Made by a program: the position numbers and the translations under genes | DNA from: Streptomyces coelicoflavus | Lineage (GTDB): Bacteria > Actinomycetota > Actinomycetes > Streptomycetales > Streptomycetaceae | DNA length: 64,000 bases | Assembly (NCBI RefSeq): GCF_003112555.1 | Contig: NZ_BEWB01000004.1 | Coordinates: 310,001 to 374,000 of the forward strand | Direction of reading: 5' to 3' | The notes under the pieces: model-generated | Seen by the model: the letters and a program-made list of their open reading frames with translations, nothing else | The model's database searches: none | Told to the model about the DNA's origin: nothing | Shown: positions 26,268-34,477 of the stretch, piece after piece | Numbering within the stretch: position 1 is the first letter of the stretch | Layout: the number at the start of each line of letters is the position of its first letter

Positions 26268-27197
26268 TTAGAACAGGATGCGGTACGTGTTCCAGCCGCC
26301 GCTGCCGATCTTCACCCGGGACTTGTACGGGGAGGCGGCGTTGCCGGTGCCCTTGTACAGGTACAGCGCGCCGTTCTTGTCGCGCGCGACCAGGTCCGTG
26401 ATGCCGTCGATGTCGATGTCGCCGACAGAGAGGATGTTGTTGTACGTGTTCCAGCCCCCGCCGATGCGGGTGCGGGACGTGAACGGCGCCTTGTAGTTGC
26501 CGGTGCCCTTGTAGAGCCACAGCACGCCGGACGAGTCCTTGGCGACGATGTCGTTCTTGCCGTCACCGGTCAGGTCTCCCTGTCCGGCGATGTGGGTGTA
26601 GGCGTTCCACCCGCCGCCGACCCGGTAGCGCTGGGTCAGCTTGCCGTTGCCGTAGCCGAGGTACAGCCACAGCACGCCGGACTTGTCCCGCGCCAGCAGG
26701 TCGTCGGCGGCGGCGCCACCGAGGTCGCCGGTCGAGAGGAGCCGGTCGTAGATGTTCCAGCCGTTGCCGACGAGAAGCTGCTGGTCGGTGCCCCACTGGG
26801 TGTAGTAGAGCTGGCTGCCGGTGACGTCCCAGATACCGTCCGAGAAGCCGTCGGCGTCGTGGTCGACCTGGGTGATGAAGCGCGAGTTCTGCCAGCCGTA
26901 GCCGTTGTCGACGCGGGACTCCAGGCCGCCATCACCGTTGGGCACGTAGGCCCACATGTCGCCGGCCGAGTCCACGCCGTACAGGCCGTTGATCGGTGCG
27001 TAGTCCTCCTCGGCGGAGGTGCTGAACTTCGAGGCGTCGGACGCCTTCACATCGACGGGAGCCTTCGACGCGGAACGTCCAGGTCCGTCCGCGGCGACGG
27101 CGCTGCTCGCACCGGTCGCCACCAGTGCGGCGGTGAGCGCCGCAGCCGTGGCACGCGCCAGGGCGCGACGCGTGTTCAGGCCGGAGCTTTTGGCCAC
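26268..27197 (-). CDS. Secreted FG-GAP/VCBS repeat protein, 309 aa
   Basis: A basic N-terminus followed by a hydrophobic helix ending in SSAVA-ADG gives a Sec signal peptide (~37 residues). The mature part has repeated units with the pattern GDxxxDGxxDLxARDxxGxLxLYKGTG. Examples are LGGAAADDLLARDKSGVLWL, then LTGDGKNDIVAKDSSGVLWL, then DIDGITDLVARDKNGALYLY. Such FG-GAP repeats bind calcium and build a beta-propeller used in extracellular binding. No catalytic domain is visible. The GTG start at 27197 is chosen because GGAGG lies six bases upstream. It converges on acnA, with the terminator between them. Its ligand is unknown. Confidence 0.85.
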   Translation of the reverse strand: MAKSSGLNTRRALARATAAALTAALVATGASSAVAADGPGRSASKAPVDVKASDASKFSTSAEEDYAPINGLYGVDSAGDMWAYVPNGDGGLESRVDNGYGWQNSRFITQVDHDADGFSDGIWDVTGSQLYYTQWGTDQQLLVGNGWNIYDRLLSTGDLGGAAADDLLARDKSGVLWLYLGYGNGKLTQRYRVGGGWNAYTHIAGQGDLTGDGKNDIVAKDSSGVLWLYKGTGNYKAPFTSRTRIGGGWNTYNNILSVGDIDIDGITDLVARDKNGALYLYKGTGNAASPYKSRVKIGSGGWNTYRILF

Positions 27198-27273
27198 GTG
27201 GGTCCTCCATATGGTCATGCGGAAGGGATCGGGTGCCGGGATCGGGCACAGCATGATCCCGATAACTCCGTGA

Positions 27274-27300
27274 TCCTTACACATGGCTTTTACATGTCAA
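27274..27300 (-). promoter_or_regulatory. Possible promoter of the FG-GAP gene
   Basis: On the minus strand TTGACA (27300-27295) and TAAGGA (27279-27274) are separated by 15 bp, slightly short for a vegetative promoter. The patch is AT-rich, and TTACATG occurs twice nearby (27290 and 27306). Confidence 0.35.
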
Positions 27301-27364
27301 TCGGATTACATGAAATTGATACGGGAAGGAGCCGCAAACGCACCGAAAGGGCAAGGAAGTTGCC

Positions 27365-28366
27365 TTAGTCGGTCGCCCAGACCCCTGCCAGCCACCCCAG
27401 TTGACGCCGCACATGTACCGCGTCCCCGCCCTCGTGCCCGTTGAAGGGGTAGGCGTGGATCTCCTTGCGGGGCTCCGCGCCGGACAGCTCTCCGTACCGG
27501 TTGAAGGCGGCGTACGCCCCGCTCGGCGGGCACACCGTGTCGCGCAGGCCCACGCCGAAGTGGGCCGGCGCCTGGGCGCGGCGGGCGAAGGAGGCGCCCT
27601 CCAGGTAGGAGAGGGTGCGGTAGGCGGCGCGCTCGGCGCCCCGGTGCACCGACAGGTACGCGGCGATCTCGCCGTAGGGCCCCGCGTCCGTGAGGTCGAG
27701 GGCGCGTCGGATGCCGCACAGCAGGGGCGCGGAGACCAGGACGGCCGCCAGGTCCGGCACCAGGCCCGCGACCGCCAGCGCCAGCCCGCCCCCCTGGCTG
27801 TTGCCGACGGCCGCGACGCGCGCCGGGTCCACGCCGGGCAGTGCCCGCACCGCGGCGACCGCGCGTACGGCGTCGGTGATCAGACGTCGGTAGTGGTGGT
27901 CGTGCGGGTCGAGCAGCCCCCGTGCCGCCGGGCCGGGGCCGCCGGGTGCGTCCGCGTGCGGGTCCGGGGTGTCGCCGCCGCAGCCGTACTGGTCGCCCTG
28001 GCCCCGGTTGTCCATCAGCAGATGCGCGTACCCGGCGGCCACCCAGGTCAGCCGCTCGTGGGGCAGGCCGCGTCCGCGCCCGTACCCGGCGTACTCGACG
28101 ACCGCGGGCAGGGGCTCTTCCGGCCCGCCCGCCCCGGCGGGTCTGCTGAACCAGGCGCGCACCGGGTCGCCCCCGAAGCCCCGGAAGGTCACGTCCCAGG
28201 TCCGCGTCAGCCGCAGTCCCGTCTCCACCGGGTGCGCCGACACCAGGAATTCGCCGGGCGGTGACCCGGTGAGGGTGGCGTGCCAGAAGGCGTCGAAGTC
28301 CTCGGGTTCGTCGAGGTCCGGACGGTGGTGTGCCAGTTCCGTCGGCGGCAGGTCGAAGGCGGGCAC
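27365..28366 (-). CDS. AXE1-family acetyl(xylan) esterase / cephalosporin-C deacetylase, 333 aa
   Basis: Alpha/beta hydrolase of carbohydrate esterase family 7 type, removing acetyl groups from xylo-oligosaccharides. The nucleophile is S190 in GNSQGGG, the acid D276 in GLRDTVCPP, and the base H311 in FNGHEGG; RGQG (121-124) forms the oxyanion region. No signal peptide is seen, so it probably acts in the cytoplasm on imported acetylated oligosaccharides. The GTG start at 28366 has GAGG at suitable spacing and gives the usual length (~320-335 aa). It is divergent from the Lpl-type transporter/GH39 operon, with an 18-bp palindrome 39 bp upstream of its start. The context supports a role in hemicellulose utilisation. 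Confidence 0.85.
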   Translation of the reverse strand: MPAFDLPPTELAHHRPDLDEPEDFDAFWHATLTGSPPGEFLVSAHPVETGLRLTRTWDVTFRGFGGDPVRAWFSRPAGAGGPEEPLPAVVEYAGYGRGRGLPHERLTWVAAGYAHLLMDNRGQGDQYGCGGDTPDPHADAPGGPGPAARGLLDPHDHHYRRLITDAVRAVAAVRALPGVDPARVAAVGNSQGGGLALAVAGLVPDLAAVLVSAPLLCGIRRALDLTDAGPYGEIAAYLSVHRGAERAAYRTLSYLEGASFARRAQAPAHFGVGLRDTVCPPSGAYAAFNRYGELSGAEPRKEIHAYPFNGHEGGDAVHVRRQLGWLAGVWATD

Positions 28367-28404
28367 GGCGGCACCTCGCAGCGGGCTCGGGAAGGACGGG
28401 ACAG

Positions 28405-28422
28405 CGATCGGACGACCGATCG
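28405..28422. promoter_or_regulatory. Inverted repeat CGATCGG-ACGA-CCGATCG upstream of the esterase
   Basis: A perfect 7+7 bp inverted repeat with a 4-bp centre, 39-56 bp before the esterase start in the divergent intergenic region. It is probably an operator. The cognate regulator is not identifiable here. Confidence 0.45.
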
Positions 28423-28553
28423 TTGCGGTGCAGGTCCAGAAAGGTGCGGTCGACGGTAACAGCTCCGCGCGACTCTTCCCAGGTGTCGACCGGCCGTCCC
28501 GCCCAGGGTTCACCGTGCCCTGCGCGGTCTGCGAATCAGGCATGCACAGGTCA

Positions 28554-28583
28554 TTGACACCGCTTTCTTCGTAGCTCTAGGTT
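28554..28583 (+). promoter_or_regulatory. Vegetative-type promoter of the LplB/LplC/GH39 operon
   Basis: A consensus TTGACA (28554-28559) and TAGGTT (28578-28583) are separated by 18 bp, matching the principal sigma factor pattern of Streptomyces. It lies 66 bp before the first permease gene. Confidence 0.65.
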
Positions 28584-28605
28584 GCCGCGAAGTTACCGAC
28601 GGAGG

Positions 28606-28620
28606 ACCGAATGTTTCGGT
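28606..28620. promoter_or_regulatory. BxlR/LacI-like operator ACCGAA-TGT-TTCGGT
   Basis: A perfect inverted repeat with a 3-bp centre lies about 20-35 bp downstream of the -10 box, where a repressor would block elongation. The core resembles the CGAA-N-TTCG pattern I recall for BxlR, the xylobiose-operon repressor of streptomycetes, but with a longer spacer. No LacI-type regulator gene is present in this window. Confidence 0.5.
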
Positions 28621-28648
28621 CTTCCGTATCCCACGGGGAGGCCGACTC

Positions 28649-29569
28649 ATGAGCACCTCCACCGCGCCGCCCGGCTGGCGGCGTGCGCTGCGCCGCGACT
28701 GGCAGCTGTACTCACTGGCCCTGCTGCCGCTGCTGTTCTTCCTGGTCTTCCGCTATCTGCCGATGATCGGCAACGTGATCGCGTTCCGCCGCTTCGAACC
28801 CGGCGGGTCGATCCTGGGGGAGCAGTGGGTCGGGCTGCGCTACGTGGAGATGTTCCTCAGCGACCCCACCTTCTGGCAGGTCTTCCGCAACACCCTGTGG
28901 ATCGGCGGCCTCACCCTCGTCTTCTGCTTCCCCATCCCCATCGTGCTCGCGCTGCTCCTCAACGAGGTGCGCACGCGGGCGCTGAAGCGGTTCGTGCAGT
29001 CGGTGTCGTACCTGCCGCACTTCCTGTCGATCGTGATCGTCGCCGGCATCACCCTGCAGATGCTCGCCACCGACGGCCCGGTCAACCACGTGCTCGGCTG
29101 GTTCGGTCAGGACCCGGTCCGGTTCATCCAGGAACCCGAGTGGTTCCGCACCATCTACGTGGGCTCGGAGATCTGGCAGACCGCCGGCTGGGGCACCATC
29201 CTCTACCTGACCGCGCTCACCACGATCGACGACGACCTCTACGAGGCGGCCCGCATCGACGGCGCGAACCGCTGGCGGCAGATCTGGCACGTCACCCTGC
29301 CCGGCATCCGGCCCACCATGATCACGCTGCTGATCCTCAACATCGGCACCTTCCTGGCGGTCGGCTTCGAGAAGATCCTGCTCCTCTACAACCCGCTGAC
29401 CTACGAGACGGGTGACGTGATCTCCACCTACCTCTACCGCACCGGCGTGGAGTCCAACAGCTTCAGCTACGCCGCCGCCATCGGTCTGTTCGAGGCCGTC
29501 ATCGGCCTGGTGCTGATCACCACGGCCAACCTGCTCTCGCGCCGCACGGTGGGGACCAGCCTGTGGTGA
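28649..29569 (+). CDS. LplB-type sugar ABC transporter permease, 306 aa
   Basis: Inner-membrane permease of the CUT1 family with six hydrophobic segments. It has the EAA loop EAARIDGANRWRQIWHVTLP, which docks the ATPase. The N-terminus WRRALRRDWQLYSLALLPLL is typical of LplB (oligosaccharide/aldouronate) subunits. The ATG has GGGGAGG seven bases upstream. It is the first gene of a five-gene operon (second permease, lipoprotein, GH39 enzyme, DUF624 protein). Its stop overlaps the next start (GTGA). No ATPase gene is linked. Given the nearby GH39, GH67 and esterase genes, aldotetraouronic or xylo-oligosaccharides are the likely cargo. Confidence 0.85.
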   Translation: MSTSTAPPGWRRALRRDWQLYSLALLPLLFFLVFRYLPMIGNVIAFRRFEPGGSILGEQWVGLRYVEMFLSDPTFWQVFRNTLWIGGLTLVFCFPIPIVLALLLNEVRTRALKRFVQSVSYLPHFLSIVIVAGITLQMLATDGPVNHVLGWFGQDPVRFIQEPEWFRTIYVGSEIWQTAGWGTILYLTALTTIDDDLYEAARIDGANRWRQIWHVTLPGIRPTMITLLILNIGTFLAVGFEKILLLYNPLTYETGDVISTYLYRTGVESNSFSYAAAIGLFEAVIGLVLITTANLLSRRTVGTSLW

Positions 29570-30444
29570 GCGTCGACCGGCCCACCCGCGGCTACCGCGT
29601 CTTCCAGGGCGTCAACGGGCTGATCCTCACCGGCGTCGTGGTGGTGACCCTCTACCCGTTCCTCAACATCGTCGCCCGCTCCTTCAGCGGGGAGCGGCAG
29701 ATCCGGGCCGGCGAGGTGACGCTGTGGCCCAAGGGCTTCAACCTCACCACGTACGAGATCGTCTTCCAGGACGGCACCTTCTGGCGCAACTACGGCAACA
29801 CCGTCTTCTACACGGTCGTCTCCACCGCCATCGCCATGGTCCTGACGACCTGCTACGCCTACGTCCTGTCCAAGAAGCACCTCAAGGGGCGCGGAGTCCT
29901 CGTCGGCATCGCCGTGTTCACCATGTTCTTCTCCGGCGGGCTCATCCCCACCTACGTGCTGATCACCAGCCTCGACCTGAAGAACACCGTGTGGGCGCTG
30001 GCCCTCCCGAACGCGATCAGTGTCTTCAACCTGCTGGTGATGAAGGCCTTCTTCGAGAGCCTGCCGGACGAACTCGAGGAGGCCGCCCAGATCGACGGCC
30101 TGAACACGTACGGCATCCTGTTCCGGATCGTGCTGCCGCTGTCCAAGGCGGTCGTCGCGACCATGGTGCTGTTCTACTCGGTGTCCTTCTGGAACTCCTG
30201 GTTCGGCGCCTTCCTCTACATGGACCGCATCGAGCTGATGCCGGTCACCGTCTATCTGCGCAACCTCATCGCGGGCGCCACCGGGGGCACCGCCGCCGGC
30301 GCGGGCACCGAGCAGCTCACCCAGGTCGCGGCCAACATCCAGGCCGTCACCATCGTGCTCACCGCCCTGCCCATCCTCTGCGTGTACCCGTTCGTCCAGC
30401 GCTACTTCGTGTCGGGCGTGATGCTCGGCGCCGTCAAGGGCTGA
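29566..30444 (+). CDS. LplC/YtcP-type sugar ABC transporter permease, 292 aa
   Basis: Second CUT1 permease subunit, with six membrane segments and an EAA loop EEAAQIDGLNTYGILFRIVL. The N-terminal VNGLILTGVVVVTLYPFLNI and the segment SGGLIPTYVLITSL are characteristic of LplC/YtcP. I place the start at the second of two consecutive GTG codons because it gives a four-base GTGA overlap with the first permease gene; the GTG at 29563 is the alternative. It forms the membrane channel with the preceding LplB-like protein. Confidence 0.85.
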   Translation: MSVDRPTRGYRVFQGVNGLILTGVVVVTLYPFLNIVARSFSGERQIRAGEVTLWPKGFNLTTYEIVFQDGTFWRNYGNTVFYTVVSTAIAMVLTTCYAYVLSKKHLKGRGVLVGIAVFTMFFSGGLIPTYVLITSLDLKNTVWALALPNAISVFNLLVMKAFFESLPDELEEAAQIDGLNTYGILFRIVLPLSKAVVATMVLFYSVSFWNSWFGAFLYMDRIELMPVTVYLRNLIAGATGGTAAGAGTEQLTQVAANIQAVTIVLTALPILCVYPFVQRYFVSGVMLGAVKG

Positions 30445-30470
30445 GTCCCAGCCACACCGAGGGAGCAACC

Positions 30471-32120
30471 GTGAAGAACGCAGCACCCCTTTCCCGGCGG
30501 CAGGTCCTGGCGGCCGCGGGCTTCGCCGGTCTCGCCGCGCTGACCGGCTGCGGCAGCGGCGACGACGGCGGGGACTCCAAGGACCTGTCGAAGAAGCGAG
30601 ACGGTGCGATGAAGGAGTACCGGACCGGCCAGCGGTTCAAGGCCGCCAAGCCGCTCAGCTTCTCGCTGCTGCACCTCAGCAACCCCAACTACCCGCCGAA
30701 GGACGACTGGCTGCTCTGGAAGGAGCTCGACAAGCGCACCGGCGTCACCTTCGAGCGCACCGACGTGCCGCTCAGCGACTACGAGAAGAAGCGCAGCCTG
30801 CTCATCGGCGCGGGCGACGCCCCGCTGCTCCTGCCCAAGACCTACCCCGGGCAGGAGACCCCCTTCGTGGCGTCGGGTTCCGTCCTCGCCGTCAGCGACT
30901 ACGTGGAACTGATGCCCAACTTCCGCGACAAGGTGCGCCGATGGAAGCTGACGCCGGAGGTGGACTCCCTGCGCCAGTCCGACGGCAAGTACTACCTGCT
31001 GCCCGGGATGCACGAGCGGGCCAAGGCCAACTACTCCCTCGCGCTGCGCACCGACGTCCTCGGCAGGCTGGGCCTGAAGCCGCCCTCCACCCTGGAGGAG
31101 ACGGCCGAGGTCTTCCGGGCGCTCAAGTCGGAGTACCCCGGCAGCCACCCCTTCTCCGACCGCTGGAACCAGCCCGAGCCGGGCGGCGCCCTGCTCGGCT
31201 ACATCGGCCAGGCCCACGGCGTCCGGGCCGGCTGGTCGTACCTGAACACCAGTTGGGACGCGAAGGCCGGGGCGTTCGTCTTCACCGGCGCGACGGACGG
31301 CTACCGGCAGATGATCGAGTACCTGCGCGGGCTCGTCGACGAGAAGCTGGTGGACCCCGAGGGCTTCACCCAGAGCGACGACGAGGCGGTCAAGAAGCTG
31401 CTCTCCGAGAAGTCCTTCGCGATCAGCGCCAACCCGCAGGAGCTGGTGCAGAACTACCGGTACAACCTCCAGCGGCAGGTCGAGGGCGCGAAGATCGAGA
31501 TGGTCCCCGTCCCGCTCGGACCGGCGGGCCCCGTGGTGCTCGGCGGCTCCCGCCTGGAGAACGGCATGATGATCTCCAGCGACGCCCTGGACCGCGACGA
31601 CTTCGTCGCCCTGATGCAGTTCGTGGACTGGCTCTGGTACTCCGACGAGGGCCAGAAGTTCACCAAGTGGGGTGTCGAGGGCGTCACCTACAGCGAGTCC
31701 GGCGGCGGCTACCGGGTCGCCGACGGCATCAGCCTCATGGGCTCCGACCCGGACGCACCCAAGGACCTCCAGAAGGACTACGGCTTCTACAACGGCGTCT
31801 TCTCCTACGGCGGCAGCTGGGAGCTGGTCTCCTCCGCCTTCAGTCCCGACGAGAAGAAGTTCCAGGAGGTCATGTCGCGGCGCGAACAACTCCCCGTCGA
31901 CCCGGCCCACCCCCTCCAGTCCGTGGAGCAGGAACAGGCCACCCTCTGGGACACGCCCCTCAAGGACCACGTCCGGCAGAACACCCTCCGGTTCATCCTC
32001 GGCAAGCGCCCCATGTCGGAATGGGACGCCTACCTGACCGAGCTGAAGGCCAAGAACATGGACCGGCTGGTCGACGTGCACAACAAGGCCCACGAGCGGT
32101 TCAGGAAGGAGCAGGGGTGA
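30471..32120 (+). CDS. LplA-type solute-binding lipoprotein, Tat-exported, 549 aa
   Basis: Extracellular substrate-binding protein of the transporter. The N-terminus has a twin-arginine motif (SRRQVLAAAGFAGL) directly followed by a lipobox LTGC (Cys27), so it should be folded before export and anchored by lipid. Its length (~550 aa) is typical of LplA/aldouronate-binding proteins and longer than ordinary sugar-binding proteins (~430 aa). Family-like blocks include KYYLLPGMHERA and DFVALMQFVDWLWYSDEGQK. It is separated from the permease gene by 26 bp and overlaps the GH39 start by GTGA. Confidence 0.88.
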   Translation: MKNAAPLSRRQVLAAAGFAGLAALTGCGSGDDGGDSKDLSKKRDGAMKEYRTGQRFKAAKPLSFSLLHLSNPNYPPKDDWLLWKELDKRTGVTFERTDVPLSDYEKKRSLLIGAGDAPLLLPKTYPGQETPFVASGSVLAVSDYVELMPNFRDKVRRWKLTPEVDSLRQSDGKYYLLPGMHERAKANYSLALRTDVLGRLGLKPPSTLEETAEVFRALKSEYPGSHPFSDRWNQPEPGGALLGYIGQAHGVRAGWSYLNTSWDAKAGAFVFTGATDGYRQMIEYLRGLVDEKLVDPEGFTQSDDEAVKKLLSEKSFAISANPQELVQNYRYNLQRQVEGAKIEMVPVPLGPAGPVVLGGSRLENGMMISSDALDRDDFVALMQFVDWLWYSDEGQKFTKWGVEGVTYSESGGGYRVADGISLMGSDPDAPKDLQKDYGFYNGVFSYGGSWELVSSAFSPDEKKFQEVMSRREQLPVDPAHPLQSVEQEQATLWDTPLKDHVRQNTLRFILGKRPMSEWDAYLTELKAKNMDRLVDVHNKAHERFRKEQG

Positions 32121-33745
32121 CCCGCGTCCACGTCCCCGCCGAGGCGGCCGGAGCCCTTCCCGACGCCTGGCGCACCTGCGTCGGCACCGGCCGCCTCGAC
32201 CTCGCCCTGCGCCGCGACCACCAGGACTCCCTCGCCCTGCTCCAGCACGAGATCGGCTTCCGGTACGTCCGCGGCCACGGCCTGTTCAGCGACGGCATGG
32301 CCGTCCACCGCCCCTACACCCACCGGGGCACCCGGTACGTCCACCACTCCTTCACTCACGTCGACCAGGTCGTCGACGCGTGGCTGGCGGCAGGCGTCCG
32401 TCCCTTCCTCGAACTCGGCTTCATGCCGGGCGGCCTGGCGAGCGGCGAGCAGACGGTCTTCTGGTGGCGCGGCAACGTCACCCCGCCCCGCGACCTCGCC
32501 GAGTGGACGGCGCTCGTCCAGGCGACGCTCGCCCACCTCGTCGACCGCTACGGCCTCGACGAGGTGCGCACCTGGCCCGTCGAGGTCTGGAACGAACCCG
32601 ACCTGCCCGACTTCTGGCAGCACGCGGACCAGGACGCCTACCACCGCCTCTACGAGGCCACCGCGCACGCCGTGAAGGAGGTGGACGCTGAACTCCAGGT
32701 GGGTGGCCCGGCGGTGTCGCCCGGGGCCGGGCCCGACTGGCTGGAGCGGTTCGCCGCGTTCACCGAACGCCGGGACGTCCCCGTCGACTTCGTCTCCCGC
32801 CACGCCTACAGCTCCGGGCCCGCCCAGCACGTCCCCTTCGGCGTGCACCAGACGCTCGCCCCGGCCGGGAAGCTGCTCGACCAGTTCGCCGAGCCCCGCC
32901 GCACCCTCAAGGGCACCCGGCTCGCGGACGCGCCCGTGCACATCACCGAGTTCAACTCCTCCTACCGGCCCGACAACCACGTCCACGACACCGCCTTCCA
33001 CGCCGCCTACCTCGCCCCGGTCCTGGCGGGCGGCGGCGACCTCGTCGACTCCTTCTCGTACTGGACGTTCAGCGACGTCTTCGAGGAGGCCGGCGTCCCC
33101 ACCGCCCTGTTCCACGGCGGCTTCGGGCTGCTCACCCACCGGCAGGTCAGGAAGCCCACCTTCCACCTGTACGCCTTCCTGGCCCGGATGGGCCCCGACC
33201 TGCTGACCCGCGGCGACGACCACCTCGTCACCCGGCACCCGGACGGCCGGGTCACCGTGCTGGCCTGGGCGCCCGTCGACCCGACCGGCGCCGCCCCCGG
33301 GCCGGAGGCGCACGTACTGCGGCTGTCCGTGCCGGTCGGCGCACAGGACGCGGCCGGTGGACGGGGCGAGGCGTTCGTCCGGCGCCTGAGCGTGGACGAG
33401 GAGCACGGCAACGCGTACACCGCCTGGCGCCGCATGGGCAGCCCGCGCTCGCCCCACCCCCACCGGCTCGACGTCCTCCACGAGGCCGCCGAGCCCGCCC
33501 GCACCCACCGGAGGCTGCCGATCGAGGACGGCCGGGTCGACCTGCCCCTCACCCTCGCCCGGCACGAGGTCACCTTCGCCGAACTGAGCCCCGTCGAGGA
33601 CGAGACCCCCACCTGGTGGGACGAGCGCCGCCTGCTCGGCCGGGACCCGCAGCTCGGCCGGAACCCGGAGCCGGGCCGGAACCCGGAGCCGGGCCGGGAC
33701 CCGCAGCCGGGCCGGGACCCGGAGCCGGGCCAGGACCCGGAGTGA
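32117..33745 (+). CDS. GH39-family beta-xylosidase, 542 aa
   Basis: Retaining glycoside hydrolase that releases xylose from xylo-oligosaccharides. The acid/base glutamate lies in VEVWNEPDLPDFW (~residue 160), the hallmark WNEP of clan GH-A, and the likely nucleophile in VHITEFNSSYRPD (~residue 278). There is no signal peptide, so it probably acts in the cytoplasm on imported sugars. It is coupled to the binding-protein gene by GTGA and to the following DUF624 gene by another GTGA. The final ~36 residues are six copies of a GRxPxP-type hexapeptide encoded by an 18-bp tandem repeat that ends at the stop codon. This tail is unlikely to be part of the catalytic fold. Confidence 0.88.
   Translation: MTRVHVPAEAAGALPDAWRTCVGTGRLDLALRRDHQDSLALLQHEIGFRYVRGHGLFSDGMAVHRPYTHRGTRYVHHSFTHVDQVVDAWLAAGVRPFLELGFMPGGLASGEQTVFWWRGNVTPPRDLAEWTALVQATLAHLVDRYGLDEVRTWPVEVWNEPDLPDFWQHADQDAYHRLYEATAHAVKEVDAELQVGGPAVSPGAGPDWLERFAAFTERRDVPVDFVSRHAYSSGPAQHVPFGVHQTLAPAGKLLDQFAEPRRTLKGTRLADAPVHITEFNSSYRPDNHVHDTAFHAAYLAPVLAGGGDLVDSFSYWTFSDVFEEAGVPTALFHGGFGLLTHRQVRKPTFHLYAFLARMGPDLLTRGDDHLVTRHPDGRVTVLAWAPVDPTGAAPGPEAHVLRLSVPVGAQDAAGGRGEAFVRRLSVDEEHGNAYTAWRRMGSPRSPHPHRLDVLHEAAEPARTHRRLPIEDGRVDLPLTLARHEVTFAELSPVEDETPTWWDERRLLGRDPQLGRNPEPGRNPEPGRDPQPGRDPEPGQDPE
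33638..33745 (+). repeat. 18-bp tandem repeat, six copies, ending at the GH39 stop codon
   Basis: Six consecutive 18-bp units of the type ggccgggacccggagccg occupy exactly 108 bp. They encode GRDPEP-like hexapeptides. The last unit differs by the change that makes the TGA stop and the overlapping GTG start of the next gene. Copy number could vary by slippage without shifting the frame. Confidence 0.9.
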
Positions 33746-34425
33746 GCACCGCGCGCACCGCCGGCTTCGGCACCGGCGTCCTCTCCCGCGCCGCCGCCCT
33801 GGTCCACACCCTGCTCACCGTCGAGGCCCTGCTGCTCCTCGCCTCCGCACCCGGCCTCGCCGGTCTCCTCCTGCTCGCCCCCGACCCCGCCAACCTCCCC
33901 CTGGCCGCCCTGTGCCTGCTGCCGCTGGGCCCCGCCCTCTCCGCCGCCGTCTACGCCCTGCACCACCGCAGCGCCGACCTCACCGAACTCCACCCGGCCC
34001 GCGCCTACACGCGCGGCTGGCGGCTGGGCGCCCTCCCGGCGCTGCGGCTGTGGGCGCCGCTGCTGGCCTGGCTCACCGTCATCGCCTTCACGCTCACCCA
34101 CTTCGGCGCCACCGGCCTGCCCGGCTGGTGGGCGGCACTGCTCGCACTGGTGGGCGCCGGGTCCCTCCTGTGGGGCGCGCACGCCCTCGTCCTGACCTCC
34201 CTGTTCACCTTCCGCGCCCGCGACACCGCCCGCCTCTCCGCGTACTTCCTGCTCCGGCACCCCCGCGCCACCCTCGGCGCGGCCTCGCTGCTGCTCCTGG
34301 CCGCCGCCCTGACCGCCCTGCTGACCGAGGCCCTGCCCGCCCTGCTGGCCGCGCCCCTGCTGCTCTCCCTGCTGCACAGCAGCCGGCCGGTGATCGACGA
34401 GACCCGGGAGGAGTTCACGGCATGA
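33742..34425 (+). CDS. DUF624 (YesL-like) membrane protein, 227 aa
   Basis: A membrane protein with about five hydrophobic segments (e.g. LLTVEALLLLASAPGLAGLL, then LWAPLLAWLTVIAFTLTHFG). The spacing and the ending RPVIDETREEFTA suit the DUF624/YesL family. These proteins are regularly encoded with LplABC-type oligosaccharide transporters in Gram-positive bacteria, and their role is unknown. The GTG start overlaps the GH39 stop by four bases inside the last repeat unit. It is the last gene of the operon and converges on the pentapeptide-like membrane protein gene. Confidence 0.75.
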   Translation: MSTARTAGFGTGVLSRAAALVHTLLTVEALLLLASAPGLAGLLLLAPDPANLPLAALCLLPLGPALSAAVYALHHRSADLTELHPARAYTRGWRLGALPALRLWAPLLAWLTVIAFTLTHFGATGLPGWWAALLALVGAGSLLWGAHALVLTSLFTFRARDTARLSAYFLLRHPRATLGAASLLLLAAALTALLTEALPALLAAPLLLSLLHSSRPVIDETREEFTA

Positions 34426-34441
34426 CCGTCAGGCGCGGCGG

Positions 34442-34477
34442 GGAACTAGGGCCGCCGCCAGTTCCTCTGCTAGTTCC
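34442..34477. terminator. Inverted repeat between convergent genes, possible terminator
   Basis: A perfect 8-bp inverted repeat, GGAACTAG / CTAGTTCC, with a 20-nt loop lies between the DUF624 gene and the convergent membrane-protein gene, and overlaps the stop of the latter. AGTTCCTCTG also occurs twice in tandem here. The stem is weak compared with other terminators in the window. Confidence 0.4.

Noticed and set aside
26256-27368. Plus-strand open frame overlapping the FG-GAP gene
   Set aside because: The minus-strand protein has a signal peptide, repeats and a ribosome site. This frame has none.
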